Assembly: GCF_001189245.1 (NCBI RefSeq)
Contig: NZ_LFIQ01000024.1
Span: 89,048 to 126,000, forward strand
Length of the DNA: 36,953 nt
Direction: 5' to 3'
Source of the DNA: Bradyrhizobium pachyrhizi
GTDB taxonomy: Bacteria > Pseudomonadota > Alphaproteobacteria > Rhizobiales > Xanthobacteraceae
Below are positions 1-9,650 of this stretch, one piece after another. How positions within the stretch are numbered: the first letter of the stretch is position 1; the number at the start of each line of letters is the position of its first letter. The notes under the pieces were generated by a model. It did not search any database. It was given only the letters and a program-made list of their open reading frames with translations, and was not told where the DNA came from. The position numbers were made by a program, and so were the translations under genes.

Positions 1-636
<636 letters not shown>

Positions 637-775
637 GAATGACTGGGCGCTGGCAATGGCGCCGAGGAAGGTTTGGCACTGAAAGAGAGTTGGAGCTAGA
701 TTTCAGGCCCGTTTCGCCAACAAGACCGGCACGAAGGGCCGGCGGGTGAGACGGGCGGCAGAGGAGGGAGCGCGC

Positions 776-2614
776 ATGGCAGGACCAGCGGTGCTGACGG
801 TTGCCGACACGATCGCGAGGAGCTTTCTGCTCGCGGTTCAAACGCGTGGCGACAGGCCCGCGATCCGCGAGAAGAAGTTCGGCATCTGGCAACCGACCAG
901 CTGGCGCGAATGGCTGCAGATCTCCAAGGACATCGCCTACGGCCTGCATGCCACAGGCTTCCGTCCCGGCGACGTTGGCTCGATCATCGCCAACGCGGTG
1001 CCGGAATGGGTCTATGCCGACATGGGCATCCTGTGCGCCGGCGGCGTCTCCTCCGGCATCTATCCGACCGATTCGGCGGCGCAGGTCGAATACCTCATCA
1101 ATGATTCCCGCACGCGGGTGATCTTCGTCGAGGACGAGGAGCAGCTCGACAAGGTGCTGACCTGCCGGTCGCGCTGTCCGACGCTGGAGAAGATCGTCGT
1201 GTTCGACATGGAGGGCCTCTCCGGCTTCTCCGATCCGATGGTGCTGTCGCTTGCGGAATTCACGTCGCTCGGCCGCAATCATGCCTGGGGCAATCCGGCG
1301 CTGTGGGACGAGATGACCGGCAGCCGCACCGCCTCCGATCTCGCGATCCTGGTTTACACCTCCGGCACCACGGGCCCGCCCAAGGGCGCGATGCACTCCA
1401 ACCGCAGCGTGACGCACCAGATGCGCCACGCCAACGATCTCTACCCCTCGACTGACAGCGAGGAGCGGCTGGTGTTCCTGCCGCTCTGCCACGTCGCCGA
1501 GCGGGTCGGCGGCTATTACCTCTCGCTCGCGCTGGGATCGGTGATGAATTTCGCCGAGAGCCCGGAGACGGTGCCGGACAATCTGCGCGAGGTGCAGCCG
1601 ACCGCATTCCTCGCGGTGCCCCGGATCTGGGAGAAGTTCTATTCCGGCATCACCATCGCGCTGAAGGATGCGACCCCGTTCCAGAACTGGATGTATGCCC
1701 GCGCGCTCGCGATCGGCAACCGGATGACCGAGTGCCGGCTGCAGGGCGAGACGCCGCCCTTGTCGCTGCGGCTCGCCAACCGCGCGGCCTACTGGCTGGT
1801 GTTCCGCAACATCCGCCGCATGCTCGGGCTCGACCGCTGCCGGATCGCACTGACCGGCGCCGCGCCGATCTCGCCGGATCTGATCCGCTGGTATCTCGCG
1901 CTCGGCATCGACATGCGCGAGGTCTACGGCCAGACCGAGAATTGCGGCGTCGCGACCATGATGCCGGCGGACCGCATCAAGCTCGGCTCGGTCGGCAAGG
2001 CCGCGCCCTGGGGCGAGGTGATGATCTGCCCGAAGGGCGAGATCCTGATCAAGGGCGACTTCCTGTTCATGGGCTATCTCAATCAGCCGGAGAGGACCGC
2101 CGAGACGATCGACGCCAAAGGCTGGCTGCACACCGGCGACGTCGGCACGATCGACAATGAAGGCTACGTCAAGATCACCGACCGGATGAAGGACATCATC
2201 ATCACCTCCGGCGGCAAGAACATCACGCCGTCCGAGATCGAGAACCAGCTCAAATTCTCGCCCTATGTCTCGGACGCGGTCGTGATCGGCGACAAGCGGC
2301 CGTATCTCACCTGCCTGATCATGATCGACCAGGAGAATGTCGAGAAGTACGCCCAGGATCACGACATCCCGTTCACCAATTACGCGAGCCTGTGCCGCGC
2401 CCGCGAAATCCAGGATCTGATCCAGCGCGAGGTCGAGGCGGTCAACGTGAAGTTCGCGCGCGTCGAGACCGTCAAGAAATTCTATCTGATCGAGCGCCAG
2501 CTCACGCCCGAGGACGAGGAGCTGACGCCGACCATGAAGCTGAAGCGCAGCTTCGTGAACAAGCGCTACGCCGCCGAGATCGACGCCATGTATGGCGAGC
2601 GGGCGGTGGCATAG
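776..2614 (+). CDS. AMP-forming long-chain acyl-CoA synthetase/ligase (FadD15-like)
   Basis: Predicted cytosolic ANL-superfamily enzyme of 612 residues that would adenylate a carboxylic acid and transfer it to CoA. It has the P-loop YTSGTTGPPKG near residue 195, the A5 motif YGQTENCG near 383, the A7 motif GWLHTGDVG near 452 and the C-terminal lysine motif PTMKLKR near 585, so all catalytic parts are present. The ATG at 776 is preferred over an in-frame GTG at 746 because GAGGAGGGA (761-769) sits just ahead of it. The gene lies between livF and a LivK-type gene in the same direction, a common alphaproteobacterial arrangement that couples uptake of an aromatic or aliphatic acid to CoA activation. 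The substrate cannot be read from the sequence. Confidence 0.92.
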   Translation: MAGPAVLTVADTIARSFLLAVQTRGDRPAIREKKFGIWQPTSWREWLQISKDIAYGLHATGFRPGDVGSIIANAVPEWVYADMGILCAGGVSSGIYPTDSAAQVEYLINDSRTRVIFVEDEEQLDKVLTCRSRCPTLEKIVVFDMEGLSGFSDPMVLSLAEFTSLGRNHAWGNPALWDEMTGSRTASDLAILVYTSGTTGPPKGAMHSNRSVTHQMRHANDLYPSTDSEERLVFLPLCHVAERVGGYYLSLALGSVMNFAESPETVPDNLREVQPTAFLAVPRIWEKFYSGITIALKDATPFQNWMYARALAIGNRMTECRLQGETPPLSLRLANRAAYWLVFRNIRRMLGLDRCRIALTGAAPISPDLIRWYLALGIDMREVYGQTENCGVATMMPADRIKLGSVGKAAPWGEVMICPKGEILIKGDFLFMGYLNQPERTAETIDAKGWLHTGDVGTIDNEGYVKITDRMKDIIITSGGKNITPSEIENQLKFSPYVSDAVVIGDKRPYLTCLIMIDQENVEKYAQDHDIPFTNYASLCRAREIQDLIQREVEAVNVKFARVETVKKFYLIERQLTPEDEELTPTMKLKRSFVNKRYAAEIDAMYGERAVA

Positions 2615-2693
2615 CCGAGGAGAAGGAAATTGGCGAGGGAGCGAGCCGGCCCGACCCTTCGCTCAACATGGGCCATGTAAGGAGGAGACTGCA

Positions 2694-3893
2694 ATGTCGA
2701 AATCGCTGAAGGCGCTGGGCCTTGCGGTGAGCGCGCTGGCGCTGACCTGTCTGCCGGCCGCAGCCCAGACCAAGGTCACCAATGAAGGCATCTCGCCGAC
2801 GGAGATCGTGATCGGAACGCATCAGGACTTGTCCGGCCCGATCAAGGTCTGGGGCGTTCCGGTGTCCAACGGCATGAAGATGGCGGTTGAGGAGATCAAC
2901 GCCGGCGGCGGCATCAACGGCCGCAAGATCAAGATGATCCTGGAGGATAACGGCTACGATCCGAAGAAGGCGGTGCTGGCCTCGCAGAAGATGGTCGAGC
3001 GCGACAAGGTGTTCGCGATGATCGGACCGATGGGCTCGCCGACCGTGCTCGCCGCGCAGGACATCCTGTTCGATGCCGGCGTGCTGCAGCTGTTCCCGCT
3101 GACGGCCGCCGAGTTCACCTTCAAGTTCGATCCCGCCAAGCCGCAGGAGCGGCTGAAGTTCAACAACCTCCTGCCCTATGTCGAGAGCACGCGCGCCGCG
3201 CTCAAATACATGATGGAGTGGAAGAACTTCAAGAAGCCTTGCATCATGCATCAGGATGACGAGTACGGCAAAAACGTGCTCGACGGCTTCACCCAGCAGC
3301 TCGGCGCGATGAAGGTGCAGCCGGCCTCGGTCACGAGCTACAAGCGCGGCGCCTCCGACTTCTCGGCGCAGGTCGCCAAGATGAAGGCCGACGGCTGCGA
3401 CCTCGTCGTGCTCGGCACCGTGATCCGCGAGACCATCGGCGCGATGAACGAGGCGAAGAAGCTCGGCTGGGACGTGACCTTCCTCGGCGCCACCCCGACC
3501 AACGTGCTCGAAGTGCCGGCGCTCGGCAAGGAAGCCGTCGAAGGGCTCTATGCGGCGTCGGGCTTCGAGATCCCCTACGAGGACACGGCCAAGGGCAAGG
3601 TGAAGGACTGGCTGGTGAACTACAAGAAGATGTTCAACACCGACGCCAATACCCAGGCGATCATCGGCTACAACGCGGTGATGACCTTCGCCTTCTACGC
3701 GCAGAAGGCGGGCAAGGATCTCTCCGGCCAGAAGATGCTGGACTCGCTCGAGTCAGGCGACAAGTTCCTCGACATCTTCAGCTCGCCGCCGACCAAGTTC
3801 TCCAAGACGGATCATCTCGCCAACACCATCACCCAGGTGCAGCAGGTCAAGGGCGGCCGCTGGGTGCTGGTGAAGGACAATCTGATGTTCTGA
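2694..3893 (+). CDS. LivK-type ABC transporter periplasmic substrate-binding protein
   Basis: Predicted periplasmic binding protein (Peripla_BP_6 type I fold) of 399 residues. It begins with a Sec signal peptide: MSKSLK, a hydrophobic core, then cleavage probably after AAAQ near residue 23. The mature start, with EIVIGTHQDLSGPIKVWG and INAGGGINGRKIK, is characteristic of HAAT binding proteins. The start is supported by AAGGAGGAG at about 2679-2687. It lies 79 bp after the acyl-CoA ligase and probably belongs to the same operon as livF. A long nested palindrome follows its stop and may end the transcript. The ligand is unknown; aromatic or other carboxylic acids are plausible from the neighbouring ligase. 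Confidence 0.92.
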   Translation: MSKSLKALGLAVSALALTCLPAAAQTKVTNEGISPTEIVIGTHQDLSGPIKVWGVPVSNGMKMAVEEINAGGGINGRKIKMILEDNGYDPKKAVLASQKMVERDKVFAMIGPMGSPTVLAAQDILFDAGVLQLFPLTAAEFTFKFDPAKPQERLKFNNLLPYVESTRAALKYMMEWKNFKKPCIMHQDDEYGKNVLDGFTQQLGAMKVQPASVTSYKRGASDFSAQVAKMKADGCDLVVLGTVIRETIGAMNEAKKLGWDVTFLGATPTNVLEVPALGKEAVEGLYAASGFEIPYEDTAKGKVKDWLVNYKKMFNTDANTQAIIGYNAVMTFAFYAQKAGKDLSGQKMLDSLESGDKFLDIFSSPPTKFSKTDHLANTITQVQQVKGGRWVLVKDNLMF

Positions 3894-3910
3894 GCGGCAT
3901 TTCTCGGGAT

Positions 3911-4036
3911 CGTCATTCCGAGATGGTGCGTGAGCGCTAGACCGCAGGTGCGCAGTTGCGCACCGGGAAGCCTTGAGATTCCCCAATTCGCAATTGCGAA
4001 TTGGGGTTCGATGCTTCGCATCGTCCCGGAATGACG
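3911..4036. repeat. Nested palindromic intergenic element between convergent genes
   Basis: The outer arms CGTCATTCCG (3911-3920) and CGGAATGACG (4027-4036) are perfect inverted repeats. They enclose GGTGCGCA/TGCGCACC (3947-3964), a perfect 26-bp palindrome with arms CCCCAATTCGCAA/TTGCGAATTGGGG (3981-4006), and GATGC-TTC-GCATC (4010-4022). The RNA would fold as a branched structure. It lies between the converging stops of the LivK-type gene and the LapG-like gene, so it may serve as a bidirectional terminator or mRNA stabiliser. Related outer and inner arms recur at 11902-12038. Confidence 0.85.
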
Positions 4037-4039
4037 CGA

Positions 4040-4792
4040 TCAGTTCGTCCGCGCCGCCGGCCGCCACGCGGCCTCGGCGACGAGCGGGGCATCGACATAG
4101 CGGCTGACGCCGTGCTGGTCGATCACGAAGGTCGGCCGAAAGCTCCTGATGTCGCTGTCCTCGATCATCGCCATGCGGCGGTTGTCGAGCGTCAGCCAGC
4201 GGCCGTCGAGCCGCGCCGCGACCACCGCATGGTCTTCGCCGCCGACGAGGTCATGCAGGACGACGATCCGCAGATCTTCCGGCGCCACGCCGGCCTTGCG
4301 CAGCGCCACGAGTTTCGCGATCGCATAGTCCTCGCAGTCGCCGCTGCCGCGGGCGAAGGTGGCGAGCGGCGGCGCCCAGACGTCGGGCTCGCCATAGGCC
4401 GCAAGATCGCTGCCCGGACGGATCGCAAGGTTGATCGCGCGGTTGATCTCGCCGAGCCGGGCGCGACCCTGACGCGCCCGTCCGGCATCGACGATCGCCA
4501 GGAATCGCAGCGCCGCCGGCGACGCGCAACCGCCGCGGTCGCTCTCGCAGGCTGCCAGTTGCTCCAATTCGTCGGCGAGCTGGCGTTGCACGCCGAGCCA
4601 TTTGTCGTGCAGGCCGCCGTCGGCAAGCAGGCTGGTGGTCAGGCCGAACGGCTCGGTCGACTTTCTGATCAGCGTCGCCGGGCCGGGCGAAAGCAGCGAA
4701 GCGGCATTGAGCTCGGCAACCGGCGCGGCCAGCGCCAGGCCGAAGCCCAGCATGACGGCGCGCAGCGCCAGCGGGCGAAGCGAGAATCTCAT
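4040..4792 (-). CDS. Bacterial transglutaminase-like cysteine protease (LapG-like, BTLCP family)
   Basis: A 250-residue protein with an N-terminal signal sequence (hydrophobic residues 8-30, likely cut near AELNAAS), so it should act in the periplasm. The Cys-His-Asp triad is visible as C153 in GDCEDYA, H188 in GEDHAVV and D203 in TLDN; spacings of 35 and 15 residues resemble LapG. Acidic residues D152 and E154 flank the cysteine as in calcium-dependent LapG. Known LapG enzymes cut giant adhesins near the N-terminus at a dialanine and so release biofilm cells. Here the gene is divergent from a giant FecR/VCBS protein, an obvious candidate substrate. No LapD-like c-di-GMP receptor is in the window, so its control is open. 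Family call strong, substrate inferred. Confidence 0.88.
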   Translation of the reverse strand: MRFSLRPLALRAVMLGFGLALAAPVAELNAASLLSPGPATLIRKSTEPFGLTTSLLADGGLHDKWLGVQRQLADELEQLAACESDRGGCASPAALRFLAIVDAGRARQGRARLGEINRAINLAIRPGSDLAAYGEPDVWAPPLATFARGSGDCEDYAIAKLVALRKAGVAPEDLRIVVLHDLVGGEDHAVVAARLDGRWLTLDNRRMAMIEDSDIRSFRPTFVIDQHGVSRYVDAPLVAEAAWRPAARTN

Positions 4793-5058
4793 CTGACACC
4801 CCCTGTCCGCTCATCGGCGGGTGGACATTGCACCGCGCACGCGACCGGATCGTTTCATGCCGGGCAGCATGGCGAACGATCCCTTCGAATCGACTTAAGA
4901 TGTGGGGAATCAGGGGAAGAGGCTAAAGGGCGCCTGCTTGGGGTCCCGAAAACTTTACCGGTTTGTGAAAGGAAGCGGCGAACCTTTTTCCACTGCTTTG
5001 CAACTCATCCTTGCCTTCTGGTTAACCCGGCCGGTCCGCGCACGGGACTGCTGTGATT

Positions 5059-5074
5059 TGTAAGCTAAGTCACA
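5059..5074. promoter_or_regulatory. CRP-like operator, site 1
   Basis: TGTAAGCTAAGTCACA matches the CRP consensus TGTGA-N6-TCACA at 9 of 10 positions. It is centred about 321 bp upstream of the adhesin start and about 274 bp upstream of the protease start. Thirteen of its 16 bases equal site 2. Functional assignment is inference. Confidence 0.45.
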
Positions 5075-5242
5075 GCTTTGGCCGGGAAATTGGGGTCAAA
5101 TGCCCGCTCTGGGCTAAGGGGAAATAGAGGCAAGTACAGAAATGCCAATCAATACCACGAATACGTGGCTCAGTACGTATCTTGGCTTAAATACCACCTT
5201 ATGATACCGTCAAGCGAATCCGAACTACACGGCTCTTCACAG

Positions 5243-5258
5243 CGTGAGCCAAGTCACA
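5243..5258. promoter_or_regulatory. CRP-like operator, site 2
   Basis: CGTGAGCCAAGTCACA matches TGTGA-N6-TCACA at 9 of 10 positions and shares the half site AAGTCACA with site 1, 184 bp away. Its centre is about 137 bp upstream of the adhesin GTG. A cyclase gene that could make cAMP lies downstream in the same cluster. Confidence 0.45.
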
Positions 5259-5387
5259 TCCAGTCAAACCGCACTACAGGACCACCTTGCGCAAGCACAG
5301 AGTGGTTTCGCCAAGCTTTATCCGATGATATGCAGGCATAATCATTCGGATATTTTAACAATATTAACTCTCGTGCGGTGATCCGCA

Positions 5388-8300
5388 GTGAACTTTGTCG
5401 AGAAATTCGACGGCCTGTTGCCGAACACGGACGCTTATGCCCGTGGATACGTGCACGTCGACAGTGTTTCCACGCATGCTCCGCCCGGCGCGATCATCGT
5501 CGACGACGGGCAATTGCTGTTCACCGGCGACTTCAAGCGGACCGGGCTCGATCTCGTCATCGCGAAGGAAGATCGGGAACTCGTCCTGCACGACTACTTC
5601 AAGGGCGAAAAGCGCGCGCCGCTGGCGTCGCCTGACGGCGCGCATCTCACCGGCGATCTCGTCAACGCACTCACCGGCTATGCCCAATATGCCCAGGCCG
5701 GCGGCGCGGCGGAGCCGGCCAAGGTCATCGGCCATGTCACCAAGCTGACCGGGAACGCGACGGCCATCCGCAACGGCGTCGCGATCGTCCTGAACCAGGG
5801 CGATAACGTCAACAAGGGTGACGTGGTGCAGTCCGGAGGCGACTCGACGCTCGGCATCACCTTCATCGACGGCACCGTGTTCGGTCTCGGACCGAACGCC
5901 AAGATGGTGCTGAACGAAATGATCTACGACCCGAACGGCTCGAGCAATACGTCGCTGATGAGTCTGGTCTCGGGCACGATCTCCTTCGTTGCCGGCGCGA
6001 CCGCCAAGCACGGCGACATGAAGGTCGATACGCCGGTCGCGACCATGGGCATCCGCGGCACCGCGGTGCTGGTCGAGATCGATTTCGACGTGCAGGGCAC
6101 CGGCGGCGTGCCGCCGGCCAAATTCCAGGTGCTGGTCGAGCCCGATGGCACCACCGGCTCCTACATCCTGTTCGACAAGACGACGCTCAATCCGATCGCG
6201 ACCGTCGATCAGGCCGGCACCCAGACCATCGTCAACGGCCAGGGCAGCGTCAGCTTCGTCTCGTCGGCGCAACTGTCGACCGATGCGCAGAAGCTGATCT
6301 CCGACGTCTTCGCGCTGAAGTTCACCGACAACAACAATCCCAACACCAAGCTCACAACCAACTTCACGGACAGTGTCGTCCCGGTCTCGAGCAGCTTCAA
6401 GCTCACCAGCAGCGACGGTGGCGCGCCGATCATCATTCTGCTGACCTTCGTCAACACGACCGGCCCTCAGGCCGGCGGCGTTCCCAACAGCAGGATCGAC
6501 CACATCCCGGGGCCGCCGCAGGTCGTGACCCAGGACGCGGCGTTTACCGAGCGGCCGGGGCTGACCCAAAGCGGGCTGTTCGACACTGCGACGGGCCAGA
6601 TCAAATGGCTGGACCTCAATGTCGGCGACATACCGAGTGCGAAGGTCGGCTATTCCGCGTTCAGCTACCGGGACGCCAACGGCAGCGACGTGACCTCATC
6701 GCTGACGGCAGCGCAGCTTGCGGCCATCAAGACCGTCGAGATCCCGTTGCTGCTCGAGCCCGATCCGAACAACAAGAATGCCGGTTCGGCGACCTGGACC
6801 TACAACCTTGCCGACAGCGCCTTCGACTTCCTGGCTGCCGGGGAAACGCTGACGCTGACCTATGTCGCGCGCGTCGATAACAATTTCGCGCCGAACAACG
6901 AGACTACGTTCAAGACCTTCACGATCACGATCACCGGCACCAACGACACGCCGGTGGTGACGTCCTCGGCGCAGGCCGGTTCGATCACCGAACTCGCAGC
7001 AACGACGAATTCCGCCCAGCCTGATACGGCGCACGGCACGCTGACGTTTACCGATGCGGATCTGACCGACACGCATACGGTCACCATCACCGGCGTCACC
7101 GAGACCGGCGTCACCACCGGACTTGCCGGCCATGCCACCGTGCTGACCTGGCTTTCGCTGGGCGCGCTGACCGATTCGACCGATGGCGTGACGGGATCGC
7201 GCTCCTGGACGTTCTCGGCCGCCGACAGGAGCTTCGACTATCTCGCCACCGGCGAGACGCTGACGCTGACCTACACGGTCGAGATCGACGACCATCAGGG
7301 CGGCGTCGTCACGCTGCCGGTCACCATCACGATCGTCGGCACCGACGACAGGCCGGTGATCACCTCGCCGACCCAGGCGGCCGCCATCACCGAAGCCGAG
7401 GAGACGACCGGTTCGGTCGTGCCGGATACCGCATCCGGTACCGTGACCTTCGTCGATGTCGATCTCAGCGACACCCACAGCGTCACCGTGGCCGGCGTCA
7501 CCGAAACTGGCGTGACCACGGGGCTTCCCGATCAGGCGACGATACTGGGCTGGATGTCGCTCGGCACGCTGACGGATTCGACCGGCGGCGTAACCGGATC
7601 GCGCGCCTGGACCTTCTCGGCCGCCGACAGGAATTTCGACTATCTCGCTGTCGGCGAGACGTTGACGCTGACTTACCTGATCCAGGTCGACGACCATCAC
7701 GGCGGCGTCGTCACCCAGCCCGTCACCATCACCATCACGGGCACCAACGACGCGCCGACGTTCACGTCGGAGCCGCCGACCGCCACGGTCCCCGAGATGA
7801 TCGGCGAGACCGGATCGATCAAGCTCGACATGGCCCAGGGCGCGGTGACATTTGCCGACGTCGATCTCAGCGACACCCATATCGTGTCCATCACCGGCGT
7901 CGCGGAATCCGGAACGACCACAGGCCTGCCTGAGGACGAGTCCATCATCCTGAACTGGCTCTCGCTGGGGATGCTGACCGATTCGACCGGCGGGATCGCC
8001 GGATCCCAGGCCTGGACCTTCTCGGCCGCCGACCGCAATTTCGATTATCTTGCCGACGGTGAGACACTGACGCTGACCTATACGGTCGAGGTCAATGACC
8101 ATCATGGCGGCGTGATCAGCCAACCGGTCACGATCACGATTACCGGCAGCAATGACGCGCCGATCGTCACGTCGGTGCCTCAGGCGGCCATCATCCCCGA
8201 ACAACCCGATACGACCGGTTCATCGACGCTGGACAACGCATCCGGCACCGTGACGTTCACCGATGTGGATCTCAGCGACACCCACACCATGACCATCACC

Positions 8301-9554
8301 GGCGTCGCCGAATCCGGGGCGACCACGGGCCTGCCCGACGAGTCCACGATCCTGAACTGGCTGTCGCTGGGGACGTTGACAGACGCGACTGGCGGTTCAA
8401 TCGGATCGTCGACCTGGACGTTCTCGGCCGCGGACCAGAATTTCGACTATCTCGCCCTCGGCGAGACGCTGACGCTGACCTACACGATCCAGATCGACGA
8501 CCACCATGGCGGCGTCGTCAACGAGCCCGTGACGATCACGATCAACGGCGCCAACGACGCGCCGACACTCGCCGACTTCAGTGCCGGCACGCTCACCGAT
8601 ACCGCTGATAACGACACATTCGGCACGCTGACCGGCACGCTCCATGGCAACGACGTCGACCATGGCGAAACCGCAACGCTGACTTATGCCGCGCTCAATT
8701 CGGATCACGCCGCGGTCACGCAGACCGCAGGCCTCTACGGCTCGCTGACCGTCAACCCGGACGGCACCTACAGCTATGTTCCCGATGCCGCCGCGATCAA
8801 CGCGCTCGGCAAGGGCACCTATGCCGACACGTTCGATGTGGAAACGATCGACGCGCATGGCGCCATCGGGACTGCGAAGCTGACGATCGACGTGATCGGC
8901 GCCAACGACGCGCCCGTGATCCACACCGACAACGTCAGTATCACCGAACATCCCAACGGGACCGAGACGATCTCCGGCCTGACCGTGACGGACGCCGATG
9001 CGACGTCCGACGAGACCTTCTCCATGGCCGCGGTGACGACGCCCGGTGCGGGCAGCAGCGTTGCGCCTTCGTCGCAGGAGGGGCTTCTCTCCGGCATCAA
9101 CACCGCGCTTGGATCGCCGGGCCTCGTTTACAACCCCGGCCAGACAGCTCCAGCGACCGACAAGATCGCGCTCTCGGTGACCGATGGCCATGGCGCAACC
9201 GATACGGTCAATTTGATCTTCAACGTCCAGCAGGACCCGCCGCAGCCGGTGACACTGACGGGGACCAGCGACAAGGACGTGTTCTTCGGGTCAGGTTATC
9301 AGGACAAGTTCGTGTTTGCGCCGAACTTCAACCACGACACGATCCTGAACTTCACGCCAGGCGAGGACCAGATCGACCTGTCCACGGTCGTCTCGGCAAG
9401 CACCTTCAGTACCTGGTTCGATCAGCATGTTGCGACATCGCCGACGAATTCGGCGGATACGCTGATCACGGTTGACGGCGCAGACACGATCACATTGCAC
9501 AATGTTGCGAAGGCGAGCCTGTCCCAGAACGACTTCATCATTCATTTTACGTGA
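5388..9554 (+). CDS. Giant FecR-domain / VCBS-repeat protein, likely type I-secreted surface adhesin
   Basis: A 1388-residue protein without an N-terminal Sec signal. Residues 1 to about 105 form a distinct N-terminal module, followed by GGAA (alanines 107-108). A FecR domain spans about 113-232, ending in VDTPVATMGIRGTAV. One diverged and four close VCBS/cadherin-like repeats of 134-135 residues follow, with recurring WTFSAAD, DYLA.GETLTLTY and TITITGTNDAP. Then come a further VCBS unit ending about base 8930 and a weaker one. The last about 100 residues (GTSDKDVFFGSG, NHDTILNFTPGEDQIDLS) resemble the C-terminal targeting region of type I-secreted RTX proteins. GTG 5388 is the first possible start because TGA lies at 5379-5381; the ribosome site is weak. 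Likely role is adhesion or biofilm matrix; the LapG-like gene is divergent. Confidence 0.85.
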   Translation: MNFVEKFDGLLPNTDAYARGYVHVDSVSTHAPPGAIIVDDGQLLFTGDFKRTGLDLVIAKEDRELVLHDYFKGEKRAPLASPDGAHLTGDLVNALTGYAQYAQAGGAAEPAKVIGHVTKLTGNATAIRNGVAIVLNQGDNVNKGDVVQSGGDSTLGITFIDGTVFGLGPNAKMVLNEMIYDPNGSSNTSLMSLVSGTISFVAGATAKHGDMKVDTPVATMGIRGTAVLVEIDFDVQGTGGVPPAKFQVLVEPDGTTGSYILFDKTTLNPIATVDQAGTQTIVNGQGSVSFVSSAQLSTDAQKLISDVFALKFTDNNNPNTKLTTNFTDSVVPVSSSFKLTSSDGGAPIIILLTFVNTTGPQAGGVPNSRIDHIPGPPQVVTQDAAFTERPGLTQSGLFDTATGQIKWLDLNVGDIPSAKVGYSAFSYRDANGSDVTSSLTAAQLAAIKTVEIPLLLEPDPNNKNAGSATWTYNLADSAFDFLAAGETLTLTYVARVDNNFAPNNETTFKTFTITITGTNDTPVVTSSAQAGSITELAATTNSAQPDTAHGTLTFTDADLTDTHTVTITGVTETGVTTGLAGHATVLTWLSLGALTDSTDGVTGSRSWTFSAADRSFDYLATGETLTLTYTVEIDDHQGGVVTLPVTITIVGTDDRPVITSPTQAAAITEAEETTGSVVPDTASGTVTFVDVDLSDTHSVTVAGVTETGVTTGLPDQATILGWMSLGTLTDSTGGVTGSRAWTFSAADRNFDYLAVGETLTLTYLIQVDDHHGGVVTQPVTITITGTNDAPTFTSEPPTATVPEMIGETGSIKLDMAQGAVTFADVDLSDTHIVSITGVAESGTTTGLPEDESIILNWLSLGMLTDSTGGIAGSQAWTFSAADRNFDYLADGETLTLTYTVEVNDHHGGVISQPVTITITGSNDAPIVTSVPQAAIIPEQPDTTGSSTLDNASGTVTFTDVDLSDTHTMTITGVAESGATTGLPDESTILNWLSLGTLTDATGGSIGSSTWTFSAADQNFDYLALGETLTLTYTIQIDDHHGGVVNEPVTITINGANDAPTLADFSAGTLTDTADNDTFGTLTGTLHGNDVDHGETATLTYAALNSDHAAVTQTAGLYGSLTVNPDGTYSYVPDAAAINALGKGTYADTFDVETIDAHGAIGTAKLTIDVIGANDAPVIHTDNVSITEHPNGTETISGLTVTDADATSDETFSMAAVTTPGAGSSVAPSSQEGLLSGINTALGSPGLVYNPGQTAPATDKIALSVTDGHGATDTVNLIFNVQQDPPQPVTLTGTSDKDVFFGSGYQDKFVFAPNFNHDTILNFTPGEDQIDLSTVVSASTFSTWFDQHVATSPTNSADTLITVDGADTITLHNVAKASLSQNDFIIHFT
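6960..8570 (+). repeat. Four tandem VCBS repeat units inside the adhesin gene (402-405 bp each)
   Basis: The anchor TTCTCGGCCGC recurs at 7212, 7614, 8019 and, with one or two changes, 8421, giving periods of 402, 405 and 402 bp. Each unit encodes about 134 residues ending in a NDAP-type junction. A more diverged unit precedes them (about 6541-6960). Near-regular spacing suggests expansion by in-frame recombination. Confidence 0.85.
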
Positions 9555-9650
9555 CGGACGCGCGGCCGTGCCCGCGGGTCTGGTCCGGCTGATTGTGCAC
9601 TGCGTGCTTGCTCGATTGGAACAATTCTGCGCGCGTGATATCCAGATGGC

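Larger units (their letters stand above)
4793..5387. other. 595-bp divergent intergenic region, locally AT-rich, upstream of protease and adhesin genes
   Basis: I see no convincing gene here. From about 5110 to 5385 the DNA is clearly poorer in G+C than the flanking genes. It holds two CRP-like dyads (listed separately). It also holds a reading frame from ATG 5142 that meets TGA at 5202, continues without other stops to TGA 5379-5381, and is in phase with the adhesin gene starting at 5388. The first 20 codons could encode a tiny peptide; codon use is unlike neighbouring genes. Promoters for both divergent genes must lie here, but no convincing -35/-10 pair stands out. Confidence 0.6.

Noticed and set aside
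5050..5076. Long inverted repeat GCTGTGA-N13-TCACAGC
   Set aside because: Spacing of 13 does not fit a CRP site; the right arm is better explained as half of the N6-spaced site at 5059-5074, though an RNA hairpin is not excluded.
5201..5341. A 46-codon frame overlapping TGA 5202 by ATGA
   Set aside because: The ATGA overlap is suggestive, but there is no ribosome site or recognisable sequence, and the alternative frame in phase with the adhesin reads better.
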